A stretch of 64,000 nucleotides of DNA from Anomaloglossus baeobatrachus (GCF_048569485.1 NC_134359.1:28474940-28538939); one strand, 5' to 3'; counted from the stretch's first letter, positions 1 through 11,080 are shown. A program made the numbers and translations. The notes: generated from the letters alone by a model not told the origin.

Positions 1-90
1 AGACGTGTCGGGGGGAATCGGGAGCGTCAGGAGACCACATTCCCCAATTCTTGCTTAGGCATTTAGTAATCAGTCACTTATCAATCTATC

Positions 91-686
91 TGTCATGGTT
101 CCGATGTGCGGAGCATTTTGTGTTATTATGTTCTGTCATGCTTTCCTGCAGAGCCGGTACTTACTGTTCCATCATGAAGAGCTTTTTGCAGGTTGGAAGT
201 TCTGCTGTTTGTCTTGAACTCCCATGGATGGGTTGTCTCTCAGCTCTGGGTTCTACGCTGGTCCTGGGAGGTGCCTACGCAGATGCTCCTCATTCCTGGT
301 GATTGCTATGCTTCATTAGGGAGCATGCTCGCCCAGAACGTCGCCAGTCGTACTTCCTGTTTACAGTAGCTCCCATAATGTTTATGGATCTGATCTTGGC
401 TCTCATCTCTGGACTGTTGTTGACTCTTCTCTGCCTGGCTCCCTGTTTTTGTCATTACCTTCTGGCTTCTGACCTTGGACCTCTTCCTGACCACGTTCCC
501 ACCTGCTCCCTGTATCCTGTATGTACTCTCCTGGATCCTGACCCTTGGCTTGTATCTTGACCTCATCTCTGTCGGCTCCCAGTGTCCTGTCGCTACCTCC
601 TGGCTTCTGACCTCAGCTTATCTGACTACCTCTCCATTCACATTCATACAAGTAGTGTCTGGCGCCATCTTGTGACAGACATCACA
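91..686. mobile_element. Solo LTR, probable gypsy-type
   Basis: The block starts TGTCATGG and ends ATCACA. It is flanked by CTATC on the left and TTATC on the right, a probable 5-bp target duplication with one mismatch. The interior is rich in CTGACC/CTTGGAC/TCCTGG strings like those in the solo LTR at 40460-41066. There is no coding capacity. The boundaries are inferred from TG...CA ends and flanks only. It is a fossil with no internal region nearby. Confidence 0.45.
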
Positions 687-1035
687 TTATCATTTAGTAT
701 GATTGCCATGGATAAAAAAGAAATGTAGGTGTTTGGAATACCCCTTTAAGCCGTTCTTGACTTCGTCTGTTGTACATGAAGCTGATACGGCTTCATACAC
801 AACAGGTGCTGACTGTGTTAAACAGCAATCATTTGTCCTAAATACAGAGATACCAGTGTCCCCCCATAACACTTAAGGATGCTTCAGATCTAGGGTCAGG
901 TTCTGTTATAGAACCCAACCCCCTCTCCTTATCACAGGGTGTTGATTGTATGCCGAGGAAGCTGTGGAACTATTCTAACCCTCAGTCGCCGACATCTTCC
1001 TCCCCCCAAGAAGCCCATGGAAGCTGGTTACTTGT

Positions 1036-1037
<2 letters not shown>
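687..1037. other. Interval without recognisable gene
   Basis: About 350 bp of mixed sequence between the solo LTR and the TA microsatellite. Short open frames occur on both strands, but none carries a recognisable domain and no splice-site pair stands out. Confidence 0.5.

Positions 1038-1088
<51 letters not shown>
1038..1088. repeat. (TA)n microsatellite
   Basis: Uninterrupted alternating AT dinucleotides, about 25 units. It adjoins the left end of a Tc1-like element, whose TA target site may have seeded the expansion. Confidence 0.97.
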
Positions 1089-1090
<2 letters not shown>

Positions 1091-2606
1091 GTTCAGGGGT
1101 GTTACATTTGGTGTTATGGCTCACATACTCTCATACGGGTCACTGGAAGTTCAACATGGCTTCTTATGGCAAAGAGTTCTTTGAGGATCTGAAAAAAAAA
1201 TTGTTGCTCTACATAAAGATTGCTGAAGCTATACAAAGAATGCCAACACCCTGACACTGAGCTGCAGCATGGTGGCCAAGACCATACAGAGGTATAACAA
1301 GGCAGGATCCATTCAGAACAGTCCTTACCATAGTCGAATACAGAAGCTGAGTGCACATGCTCAGCCACATGTCCAGAGGTCATCTTTTCAGAATAGATGT
1401 ATGAGTGCTGCCAGCGTTGCTGCAGAGGTTACAGGGGTGGGGGGTCCACCTGTCAGTGCTCAGACCACTCGCCACACCCGGCATCACAGTAATCTGCATG
1501 GCTGTCATTCCAGAAGAAAGCCTCTAGTGATGAGTGAATAGTAAAATACTTGAGTTAGGATTATTCATACCAAATACCTAGTACTACTCCAGCATTTGTC
1601 ACAAATAATTAATCTAATGCAAGTCAATCTGGAACCCAAGCATCTTTCTGGTAAATCTTCAAGAAAAATGCTCAGGTTCCCCATTGACTTGCATTACGTT
1701 TGTTATTCGTGACAAACACTGGAATAGCACTTTGGTACGAATAATCCTAACTCAAATATTTTACTATTCGTTCGTCATTAGAAACCTCTTCGAAAGATGA
1801 TGCACAAGAAATCTCGCAAACAGTTTGCTGAAAACAAGCAGACTAAGGATATGGATTACTGTCCTATGGTCTGATGATACTAAGATAAACTTACTTGGTT
1901 CAGATGGTGTCAAGTGTGTGTGGCGCAACCAGGTGAGGAGGACAAAGAAAGTGTGTACTGCCTACAGTCAGGCATGGTGGTGGAGAGTCATGGTATTATG
2001 CTGCATGAGTGCTACCAGCTGTGGGGAACTACAGTTCATTCAGGGAACCATGAATGTCAACATATCCTGTGACATACTGAAGCAGAGCATGATCCCCCTC
2101 CCTTCGCATTCCAACTTGAAAACGACGCCAAACACCTCCAAGAAGCTTAGGATAAAGGTACTGGATGGGTCAAGCATCTCCAGTCCTAAACCCTACGGAG
2201 CATCTGTGGGGCCTCCTTAAACAGAAGGTGGAGGAGTGCAAGGTCTCTAACATCCACCAGCTCCGTAATGTCGTCATGGAAGATGGAAGAGGATCCAGTG
2301 AAGCTCCAGTGACCTCCATGCCCAAAAAAAGTTAAGGTAGTGCTAGAAAATAATGGTGGCCACACAAAATATTCAAACGGTGGTCACAATTTGTCTATTT
2401 TCACATAGGGGTGTATTCACTTTTTGTTGCCAGTGGTTTAGACATTAATGGCTGTGTGTTGAGTTATTTAGAGGACACCAGATTTACCCTGTTATACAAG
2501 CAGCACACTGACACTGTACATTGTTTCTCAGGGTCAGATCTTCAGCGTTGTACCATGAAAAGATCTAATAAAAAATGAGGGTGTACACACTTTATCAATA
2601 ATATAT
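1089..2606 (+). mobile_element. Decayed Tc1-like DNA transposon
   Basis: Plus-strand translation gives fragments of a Tc1 transposase in the right order. First comes the N-terminal helix-turn-helix (AKTIQRYNKAGSIQN, ~1272-1318), then MSAAS..AEV..VGG.PVSAQT (~1400-1470). The catalytic-core start VLWSDDTKINLLGSDGV follows (~1857-1915), then the MSATSCGELQFIQG region (~2000-2050). The right end has the family's GGTGTATTCACTTTTTGTTGCCAG sequence and a GGGTGTACACACTTTATCAA terminus. The frame has several stops and shifts, the second and third catalytic acidic residues are not in a readable frame, and the element is interrupted by a MITE at 1526-1781. It is a dead copy. The left end merges into (TA)n, so its terminal repeat is not clear. 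Confidence 0.85.
1526..1781. mobile_element. Foldback hAT-like MITE inside Tc1
   Basis: The ends are long imperfect inverted repeats. The left has GAATAGTAAAATACTTGAG followed by TTAGGATTATTC, and the right is its near reverse complement. The Tc1 reading resumes after it (GAAGAAAGCCTCT before, AAACCTCTTCGAAAGATG after). This gives an imperfect 8-bp duplication (AAGCCTCT/AAACCTCT), as hAT insertions make. About 256 bp, non-coding. Confidence 0.7.
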
Positions 2607-2614
2607 ATAAATAT

Positions 2615-2656
<42 letters not shown>
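2597..2656. repeat. (TA)n microsatellite with A interruptions
   Basis: AT-dinucleotide tract separating the two Tc1-like elements. It appears to have replaced the outer end of the second one. Confidence 0.95.
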
Positions 2657-2660
<4 letters not shown>

Positions 2661-3828
2661 TGCTTTCTTGGTCTTTTTTTAGAAAATATGAATGATAACA
2701 GAAAATCTTTTTTTCCATTCATGGTCAGTGGTCGGGTGAAGCCATTTATTGTGTTTTCTCTTTTTAAATCATAACGATAACAAAAATCATCCAAATGACC
2801 CTGATGAAAAGTTCACACACCCTGGTGATTTTGGCCTGATAACATGCACAGCAGTTGACACAAATGGGTTTGAATGGCTAATAATGGCAACATCCTCACC
2901 TGTGACCTGTTTGCTTATTATCAGTGAGTGTGAATAAAAGCTGAGTGAGTTTCTGGGATCCAGACAGACTCTTGCATCTTTCATCCAGCCACTGATGTTT
3001 CTGGATTGTGAGTCATGGGGAAAGCAAAAGAATTGTCAACGGATCTACAGGAAAAGATAGTTGAACTGTATAAAACAGGAAAGGGATACAAAAAGATATC
3101 CAAGGAATTGATAATGCCAGCCACCAGTGTTCAAACTGTGATTAATAAATGGAAAATCAGGGGCTCTGTAAAAGCCAAACCACGATCAGGTAGACCAACA
3201 AGCATTTCGGCCACAACTGCTAGCAAAAATGTTCAGGATGCAAAGAAGAACCCATAAATAACATCAGCTGAAATTCAAACCTCATTGAAAACTCGTGGTG
3301 TGGCTGCTTCAAGATGCACAATAAGGAGGCACTTAAAGAAAAATAGGCTGCATGGTCAAGTCGTCAGAAGAAAACCATTACTGCGCAAATGTCACAAAGT
3401 ATCTCACCTACAATACACCAAACAGCACAGAGACAAGCCTCCAAACTTCTGGAACAAGGTAATTTGGAGTGATGAGACTAAAATCAAACCTTTTGGCCAC
3501 AACCATAAATATTACATTTGGAGAGGTGTCAACAAGGCCTATGATGAAAGGAACACCATTCCTACTGTAAAGCATGGAGGTGGATCGCTTATCATGTGGG
3601 GATTTGTGAGCTACAAAGTCACAGGAAACTTGGTCAAATTTGAAGAAAAGATGAATGCAGCACGTTATCAGCAAATACTGGAGGCAAATTTACACTCATC
3701 AGCCCGGAAGCTGCGTATAGGACATACTTGGATGTTCCAACATGGCAACGATCCAAAACACAAGGCCAAGTCGACCTGTCATTGGCTGCAGCAGAACAAA
3801 ATTAAGGTTCTGGAGTGGTCATCTCAGT
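2657..3828 (+). mobile_element. Tc1-like transposon, left part (split element)
   Basis: This is the 5' part of a Tc1 element whose other half lies at 17302-17745. The left terminal region (~2657-2815) is the inverted complement of 17520-17730. Shared strings include GCTTTCTTGG, AGCCATTTATTGT and CATCCAAATGACCC, so the element has long (~200 bp) terminal inverted repeats. The outermost bases on the left are lost to the TA tract. A large insertion with hAT-like ends begins at 3837, and its 8-bp target duplication is CTCCTGAC at 3829-3836. Confidence 0.88.
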
Positions 3829-3838
3829 CTCCTGACTA
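3015..3838 (+). pseudogene. Tc1-family transposase, interrupted
   Basis: Cut-and-paste transposase of the Tc1/mariner DDE class. It starts MGKAKELSTDLQEKIVELY. The N-terminal helix-turn-helix spans residues ~1-55 (KGYKKISKEL..PATSVQTVINKW), followed by a GRPTSIS hinge and a second HTH. The catalytic core begins IWSDETKIKPFGHN with the first Asp. VKHGGGSLIMWGF and the FQHGNDPKHKAKST segment follow, the latter carrying the second Asp (NDPKH is the usual form). The third acidic residue (normally in LNPIEHLW) lies across the insertion, at 17302 onward as LNIIEPLW. One stop after KKNP near 3255 separates two in-frame halves. The 13.5-kb insertion cuts the C-terminus, so no functional protein can be made here. 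Confidence 0.88.
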
Positions 3839-4203
3839 GAGATGAGCGAACCGGTCCCGGTTCGGCTCGAGGTCGGTTCGCCGAACGGAGCTCCCGTTCG
3901 AGTTCGGTTCGTCGAACGTTCGACGAACCGAAATTGAACTGCATAGGAAACAATGGCAGGCAATCACAAACACATAAAAACACCTAGAAAACACCCTCAA
4001 AGGTGTCCAAAAGGTGATAAACAACTCACAACACAACACAAACACATGGGAAAGTGACAAGGACATATACTCATGCGAAAACAAAACAGCTGGACAAGGA
4101 AAAAGAGGAGGAGACACAGATATATGAGTATATGCAAGGAAACATCGATGCCATTACTGTGCAACATGAGCCCTGCTCATTTTAGGCTTCCAATCTGGAT
4201 AAA

Positions 4204-4386
4204 TTGCCTGAGCTTGCCACGTATGCCTTGGGGATCTTGTCGTGTCCTGCAGCCAGCGTTCTCTCGGAACCTGTCTTCAGTGCTGCTGGGGGTCTGCTGG
4301 CAGATAAGCACACGTGTCTGCCCACTGACAATGTGGACATGGCTCTCAGAGGACTTTTCTTCCCCTGGGTCATCCAGGGGAGGTGA
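4204..4386 (+). pseudogene. hAT transposase C-terminal dimerisation domain fragment
   Basis: Translation shows ILSCPAASVLSEPVFSAAGG, then LLADKHTCLPTDNVDM. This is the signature of the hAT-family C-terminal dimerisation region (usual form P.S...ER.FS..G.......L....V). It lies upstream of the central transposase pieces at 6190-8780 on the same strand, the reverse of normal domain order. It therefore belongs to a deleted or duplicated copy. The last residues (ALRGLFFPW...) run directly into the 220-bp tandem array. Confidence 0.85.
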
Positions 4387-6071
4387 AAGGCATGCGTATT
4401 TTTGGGAGTGCTTCATGCAAAGCATCTTTTTCATTTTGAATAGGGGGGTCAAGTGATGCCAGTCAAGTGGGGTGTGTGTGGCCCAATTAGTGGCAACAAG
4501 GGAGACTGTGGTTGGAGTCCCCTCGCTGTGTTTCTAAAAGAACCAAGATGAACAAGTCATGGCTTTCAGAGGACTTTTCTTCCCCTGGGTCAGCCAGGGG
4601 AGGCGAAAGGCACGCGTATTTTTGAGAGTGCTTCATGCAAAGCATCTTTTTCATTTTGAATAGGGGGGTCAAGTGATGCCAGTCAAGTGGGGTGTGTGTG
4701 GCCCAATTAGTGGCAACGAGGGAGACTGTGGTTGGAGTCCCCTCGCTGTGTTTGTAAAAGAACCACGATGAACAAGTCATGGCTCTCAGAGGACTTTTCT
4801 TCCCCTGGGTCAGCCAGGGGAGGCGAAAGGCACGCATATTTTTGAGAGTGCTTCATGCAAAGCATCTTTTTCATTTTGAATAGGGGGGTCAAGTGATGCC
4901 AGTCAAGTGGGGTGTGTGTGGCCCAATTAGTGGCAACAAGGGAGACTGTGGTTGGAGTCCCCTCGCTGTGTTTCTAAAAGAACCAAGATGAACAAGTCAT
5001 GGCTCTCAGAGGACTTTTCTTCCCCTGGGTCATCCAGGGGACGGGAAAGGCATGCGTATTTTTGAGAGTGCTTCATGCCAAGCATCTTTTTCTTTTTCAA
5101 AAGGGGGGTCAACTGATGCCAGTCAAGTGGGGTGTGTGTGGCCCAATTAGTGGCAACGAGGGAGACTGTGGTTGGAGTCCCCTCGCTGTGTTTCTAAAAG
5201 AACCAAGATGAACAAGTCATGGCTCTCAGAGGACTTTTCTTCCCCTGGGTCAGCCAGGGGAGGCGAAAGGCACGCGTATTTTTGAGAGTGCTTCATGAAA
5301 GCATCTTTTTCATTTTGAATAGGGGGGTCAAGTGATGCCAGTCAAGTGGGGTGTGTGTGGCCCAATTAGTGGCAACGAGGGAGACTGTGGTTGGAGTCCC
5401 CTCGCTGTGTTTGTAAAAGAACCACGATGAACAAGTCATGGCTCTCAGAGGACTTTTCTTCCCCTGGGTCATCCAGGGGAGGTGAAAGGCATGCGTATTT
5501 TTGAGAGTGCTTCATGCAAAGCATCTTTTTCATTTTGAAAAGGGGGTTCAACTGATGCCAGTCAAGTGGGGTGTGTGTGGCCCAATTAGTGGAAACGAGG
5601 GAGACTGTGGTTGGAGTCCCCTCGCTGTGTTTCTAAAAGAACCAAGATGAACAAGTCATGGCTCTCAGAGGACTTTTCTTCCCCTGGGTCAGCCAGGGGA
5701 GGCGAAAGGCACGCGTATTTTTGAGAGTGCTTCATGCAAAGCATCTTTTTCATTTTGAATAGGGGGGTCAAGTGATGCCAGTCAAGTGGGGTGTGTGTGG
5801 CCCAATTAGTGGCAACGAGGGAGACTGTGGTTGGAGTCCCCTCGCTGTGTTTCTAAAAGAACCAAGATGAACAAGTCATGGCTCTCAGAGGACTTTTCTT
5901 CCCCTGGGTCAGCCAGGGGAGGCGAAAGGCACGCGTATTTTTGAGAGTGCTTCATGCAAAGCATCTTTTTCATTTTGAATAGGGGGGTCAAGTGATGCCA
6001 GTCAAGTGGGGTGTGTGTGGCCCAATTAGTGGCAACGAGGGAGACTGTGGTTGGAGTCCCCTCGCTGTGTT
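4341..6071 (+). repeat. 220-bp tandem array, about eight units
   Basis: Units begin GGCTCTCAGAGGACTTTTC near 4341, 4561, 4781, 5001, 5221, 5440, 5660 and 5880, a period of 219-220 bp. Units are 95% or more alike by eye, and the last is partial. The first unit is continuous with hAT dimerisation-domain coding sequence. The unit is therefore the transposase C-terminal tail plus its 3' flank, later amplified. Reverse-strand open frames of ~61 codons recur in each unit but are by-products of repetition. Confidence 0.95.
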
Positions 6072-6119
6072 TTACATGATTTTCGAAGGGCATGACATGC
6101 CTAAGAGGTTGAGTTTCAT

Positions 6120-6908
6120 CATCTACAACTTGTTGGCAACAGAAAGGCTGCCTTTACACCCTTTTTAGATCGAGGATTTTCGAGACCTTATGCCCATTGC
6201 AGTGCCCCAAAAGCCGATGGCCAGTCGTCACTCCTTCTCCAAGAAAGGCGTGCCCGCGCTACCACAGCAGGTCGCACACAACCTCACCGATTCCTTGAGA
6301 AGCTCTGTGTGTGACAGGGTGCATTTCACCACAGATACTTGGACCAGTAAGCATGGACAGGAGAGTTACATGTTGCTGACTGGGCACTGGGTAACTATGG
6401 TGAGAGATGGAGAAGGGTTTGCTGTACAAGTCTTTCCGTCCACACGACTTGTGTGTCAATCCTTCATCTGTATGTACAAGTTCCTCCACTGCTTTTGCCT
6501 CCTCAACCTCGTGTGGGTCCTCCACCTCGGCCCAAACCCTGTGTGGTCAGGCCACCCGCGTTGTAACTGCGCCCAAGTAATCCCACACACCTCCTTACTA
6601 TGCTGGCAGCAGAGCTCAAGGCCATCAGGCGGTCAAATGTTTACTTTGAAATGTAGGGGAAATGTGAGACACCGCTGAGGAATTGTGGACGGTTAGCTCT
6701 GGAAAGTGAGACCGAGTTTCATCAATGGTTGTCTCCACTCAACCAGCAGCCAGGGAAGCTCGGGTGCGACAATGATGCAAACCAGTCTGCGACCCTTCTT
6801 CAGGGCATTGTGGCACACGTGCCTTGTATGGCTCACGTGTTGAACCTGGTTGTCCAGCAATTTTTAAAACACTATCCTGGCCTACATGGCCTTCTGCAGA
6901 GGGCACGG
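6120..6908 (+). pseudogene. hAT transposase, central fragment 1
   Basis: Readable pieces include FRDLMPIAVPQKPMASRHSF, then CDRVHFTTDTWTSKHGQESY. The latter matches the hAT RNase-H-like core start, where the Asp in TTD.WTS is the first catalytic residue. Farther on, HVPCMAHVLNLVVQQFLK matches the conserved C.AH.LNL segment of ZBED/hAT transposases. Several frame changes separate the pieces. The copy ends at 6908, where a solo LTR begins. Confidence 0.82.
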
Positions 6909-7578
6909 TGTAACGCCTGCCTGGATCGACACACTCAGATGGGCTGTAAAGGATAGGCTAGAGGCAAGCCACTCACCAAGCTGGACACCCAGAACCCTGA
7001 AACCCTTTAACCCCTATACAGGGATTAGGAATTACACAGGGCCCAAGTTGATCAATACCTGTGGAAGGCTGCAGTTCCAGAGAATAGTAGTCAGGCAGGG
7101 TCAAAAACATTAATTGAGGAAGAGGAACAGAATGGGACGGCCAGGACTTAATCAGAAAACAAGCAGAGGTGAAATGCGGATCGGCCAACAAGGTACATAA
7201 ACAGCAAGCAGGAAACGTAGTCAGATAACAAGCACACAAACTCATAAAACTGAACTGGGGGTAACAGTATCAAGAGGTTCATAGCTTTGTCTGGCAGTGG
7301 TCTGCAGACAGGAGGGGCCTAGAAAAGGGTGTGGTGTCTTCCCATTGGTTGTAGCTGAATGATGGTATTTCATCTGTGAGATACCCACCAGCTACATTCA
7401 GCCAGAGATTCTGTATCTGTCAAGGTAATACAGCCCAGTGGGTGACCATAACCTGCGTCCACCTGCGCCGCTGGCATCGACTCCTTTCCCATCATCAGCA
7501 CTATGCACGAAAGGAACACGTTGTCACCTGGCGACCGGAGTACAAATTGATTGAGTGGACTACGTTGGTGACTTAACA
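6909..7578. mobile_element. Solo LTR, family with TGTAAC...TTAACA ends (copy 1)
   Basis: About 670 bp bounded by TGTAACGCCTGCC and GACTTAACA. It is homologous end to end with 25233-25907 and 51810-52488. Shared internal landmarks are AACCCCTATACAGGGATT, TGTGGAAGGCTGCAGT, GTGTGGTGTCTTCCCATTGG and CGACTCCTTTCCCATCA. No target duplication is visible here. The left flank is hAT sequence ending GGGCACGG, and the right flank restarts an earlier part of the same hAT segment. No internal region is present. Confidence 0.85.
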
Positions 7579-8790
7579 GCCGTGTGCGGCAATGATGCAA
7601 ACCTGTCTGCGGCCCTTCGTCAGGCCAATGTGACACACGTGCCTTGTATGGCTCACGTGTTGAATCTGATTCTCCAGCAATTTTTAAAACACCATCCCGG
7701 CCTACATGGCCTTGTGCAGCGGGCACGCTGCTATGTGCTCACTTTCATCCTTCGTACCCAGCAGCTCAACAACGTTTCATCGCTCCTGAAGTCTTAGGGT
7801 CTGGCGGTTAAACGCCTGAAATGCGATGTGCCGACACGCAGGAATTGGAATCTGCACATGTCGCAGCGTGTGTGGCAGCACCGCAGAGCCCTGCTGAAAT
7901 ACGGTATGACGTATACCCTGGGCTAACTTGATCCAGAGGTGGTGCAGATCACGCTGCTGGAGTGGTGTCAGATCAAGGACCTATGCACCCTTCTACACAG
8001 TTTACAAATGTCGACGAAGATGTTTAGCACTGGCGATGCCATTCTCAGCGTGACAATTCTGGTCATCTACATGATGGAGCACACTGTAATTATTATTCGG
8101 AGTCAGGTGTTGGGACAAGAGGAAGGGGAGGAAGTACAGGAGGAGTCATATGCAGAAGGGATAATAAGATGTACATGGTCCATACGTTGAGCGGCACCTA
8201 GGCGGCAGTCATGGTGGGGGAGAGGGATTAACAAGGGCGCATAGTGTCAGCAAAAATTGTTGAGGAAGGTGCAGGAGCCCATGAAGAAATGGAGGACGAA
8301 CTTGCGATGGGCATGGAAGACTCAGCAGATGAGTGAGAGCTTGCTCACATTTCGGTTGTGCGAGGTTGTGGGGAGAGGGCAGAGGAAGGAGGCACGATTC
8401 TCACCTCTCTGCCACCAACACACCAAGGACTTGGTCCTCCTGGATGCACAAGACACATGAGCGCCTTCTTAATGCACTACCTACAACATGACCCTCGGAT
8501 TGTACGAATTCGAAGTAATGCTAACTACTGGGTTGCGACACTGTTAGATCCCCGGTACAACACAAAATTTAGCGAAGTAACTCCTGCCATAGAAAGGGAC
8601 GCACGTATACAGGAGTATCTGCAGAAGGTGGTACGGATTCTTAGATCTGCTTTTCCAGTAAACACCAGTGCTGCACAGAGTGAATCTCAACGCTTTGTCA
8701 TGGATAGGAGGAAATGGGCTTTTACTTGTCCACATCTGAGGGACCGAGGGCTGGCTGCTGGGCTGAGATGGCATTGAGTACGGTGTCCCT
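7579..8790 (+). pseudogene. hAT transposase, central/C-terminal fragment 2
   Basis: The copy restarts with a diverged repeat of the segment before the LTR (NDANLSAALRQ..., HVPCMAHVLNLILQQFLKHH). It continues through ITLLEWCQIKDLCTLLHSLQ and ALMHYLQHDPRI-like sequence to NYWVATLLDPRYNTKFSEV (~8520-8580). The LDPRY motif is typical of hAT transposases shortly before the dimerisation domain. Multiple stops and shifts make it a decayed gene. No dimerisation domain follows it; the only one in the window lies upstream at 4204-4386. Confidence 0.8.
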
Positions 8791-9290
8791 CTTTGGTCAT
8801 ATACCAAATGAGTTGAAAAAGGACAGATGCTGGTGGAAAGGGGAACAGGTGTGTTGGAAAGGGGAAAAAAGTTTTTGTCCGTGGGTTTGGTGGTTAAGCA
8901 AAAGTAACATTTGATGAAGAAACATCATCTGTTACGGTGGGACTGGCAGATTTGGATAAGGTGGTATATACTATGTTACCGGTATATAACGAAAATTAAT
9001 AAGAAAAGAAAGAGAAAGGTATATATCCCCATCAGCAGTCAGTGTCCACCGTGCTCCCAGATGGAAAAGGAGAGGTTGGCAAATGGAAGGTTAGGTGGAG
9101 GATACAGAGCTGTGTGGCTATGAAACTAATAGTTGCCTGAACCGAGTTAGACGCCACTCGGATCTTGAGACTGGGAGCCCTGTTAGCGTCACAGGGTCCA
9201 CACGCCCACCCAGTCCAGGAACTCCCTGTTAACAACACAGGGGCCATTGAGTACGCTGACTGTGTGCATTGGGGCCACACCTGTAGACAG
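8791..9290. other. Repeat-derived sequence, no recognised gene
   Basis: About 500 bp between the hAT remnant and LTR element A. It has short open frames without recognisable domains. It ends in CAGG, the target duplication of element A. Joined across A, it continues into 11389 onward, so both stretches were once contiguous host-repeat sequence. Confidence 0.5.
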
Positions 9291-9294
9291 CAGG

Positions 9295-10112
9295 TGTGTC
9301 GCCCGGGGACCAGGGGTACTCAGATCCGGGCCACAGGGTCACTTCTGTGGGTATCACGGTAGCGTGACCCAGTCTGTGATCCCAGGCTCCACAGTGAAAG
9401 GGGGTTTGTTAAGGGAGATTGTCCGTGACGCCACCCACGGTTGTGGTGATTGTGGACACCACCGCTGCTCTTTATGGGGATCCCGGGAGCGGTGACAGGG
9501 AGCAGCTTGGTTGTTATTTCTCCCTTCCGTGGGTAGGGGGGTTGGTTGTCCCGGGGCCCGGTGATGGGGTAAGCAGGGAGCAGGGCGCAGTGCTGCGGTG
9601 CGGTGCCCGAGGGCACGGGCGTACTCACAAGTATTTCACACGGAGTCACTGGTAAACTAGGAAGTGCCGGTGTCCGCAGCCTTCGGTACGGGGTGTTAGT
9701 GTCCCACACACGGTGCAGCAGCCCTTGTTGTTCTTTCCCTGCAGCCAGGTGCCTTTCTCTCAACTCTCTTCCTCCTCTCCTCAGCCGGGAACGGGGAATC
9801 CACTCCCCTGCAGTGATCCGGGTCACCCAGGTACCGGGGGGCCACTACCCTGCCCGGATACCTCTGGCCCCTTCCTCACTCGCAGCCTGTCCCGGCCCTC
9901 TCGGAGCACGCTTCACTTTCAGCCTGGGAGCTACAACTCCAGACTCCTTTTCTGTCTGCCTCTCCTTACACTCTGCTCCAGCCCCTCCCCTCTGCTCTGC
10001 TTTTCTCTTACCCTGGGGGATGTGGTTTGTCCTGCTGCACCGGTGTGAGATCAGATTACCAAGGAGGATTAACTCTTTCTGTGACAACCTGGCTTTGCCA
10101 GGGCGTCATACA
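9295..10112 (-). repeat. Element A downstream LTR
   Basis: An 818-bp LTR running from TGTGTCGCCCGG (outer end) to GGGCGTCATACA (inner end) on the + strand. Its outer ~300 bp match 11081-11370 closely. It contains the stem-like stretch CGGTGGTGTCCACAATCACC (minus strand), which is also present in diverged form in the element C LTR. Confidence 0.8.
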
Positions 10113-10361
10113 CCCCCTTGGTAAAACATGGCCCGTCCTCGGGCCGTCTGGCCACCAACATTTATTAAAACTGGAAAAATCAACACATTACAATCATACA
10201 TCTTCCCACATCGGGAGGTACGTTTTCTAAAACTTTAAACCGTTCTGCCACCCCACACCTGCGGAGCAGATGGCCTCCTCCTGAACTTGAGGACGTTCAA
10301 CAGGGGTGACAGTCCATAAAACAGTCAACTTTTTAACTTGTGGGTAGCCGTCCATGCTCCA

Positions 10362-10919
10362 CTACCGCTGCCGCTGCCGCCACTCCCAGTACGGGGCACG
10401 GGTTCCGTGCTCTGCCTCCTGCTCAGAAGCCAGGCCCACTTGGATGCCCTCGGCGCCGGCTACAACCGGCCTCGCTAACTGCCGAGGGCTCCATCTCTCA
10501 CTGGCCTGCTCCTCCTCTCTGCAGGTGCACTCCGGCTGCTCCACAGCCGTGACGGGGTACCTGGGAGCGGCTGGCGCCACATCTGGGGCGGACTTCCAAT
10601 CGGGTGCCACCTCCGGTGCGGCCGGGCGGACTGCCGGAGCCGACGTCATCACCGTGGCGGCTGGGCGGACTGCCGGAGCCGGGTAAGATGTCATCGGGGT
10701 TGCGGCTACTGCTTGTCCAGGAACGGAATTAGGCAAAGTCCTGGCGTCCCTGCCTTTACAGTCCTGGTCACATAAACTGCGGTTCCTTCCTCCTGCTCCC
10801 CCTTGGTACTCGGGAGCAGTCCTTTCAGCAACTTTTAAAGTTTTCCTTTCGCTTCCGGTCCTCCGGAGCTTCACTTCCGCCCGCGGTCTCAGGGGGCGGA
10901 GCCTCTTTTTCGCGCCCAC
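10362..10919 (-). CDS. Element A proline/alanine-rich protein (lacks cold-shock domain)
   Basis: A 185-codon open frame on the minus strand. The first part is basic (GAKKRLRPLRPRAEVKLRR). The middle is Ala/Pro-rich with a duplicated AVRPAA motif. The end is APYWEWRQRQR. It aligns with the element C protein: APAVRPA..EVA.D.KSA, a C.C pair, EQA...R.SP, PVVAG and APYWE.(R/Q)QRQ all recur in order. The alignment stops where C goes on into its cold-shock domain; that part is absent here. Nothing else in the frame is recognisable. It is read as a fossil accessory protein of a non-autonomous element. Confidence 0.55.
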   Translation of the reverse strand: MGAKKRLRPLRPRAEVKLRRTGSERKTLKVAERTAPEYQGGAGGRNRSLCDQDCKGRDARTLPNSVPGQAVAATPMTSYPAPAVRPAATVMTSAPAVRPAAPEVAPDWKSAPDVAPAAPRYPVTAVEQPECTCREEEQASERWSPRQLARPVVAGAEGIQVGLASEQEAEHGTRAPYWEWRQRQR

Positions 10920-11080
10920 CGCTTGGGGAAGAAGGCGCTGGACGAGAGATTTTCACGCCCAAAATGGCGGCAAAGATGGCGACTTTCAAAATTTTTGCAG
11001 CGGATCACCGCTGACAGTCCAGAATGAGGCGCACTTCCTCCAGGTAACTGGATGGGTTCTATCCTGTTCGTGACGCCAAA

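Noticed and set aside
4341-6071. Series of ~61-codon minus-strand frames (MTPLFKMKKMLCMKHSQK...)
   Set aside because: They recur once per 220-bp unit, antisense to transposase-derived sequence, and have no domain.
6909-7578. Block first read as part of the hAT element
   Set aside because: Two further copies at 25233 and 51810, one with a clean 5-bp duplication, show it is a separate solo LTR.
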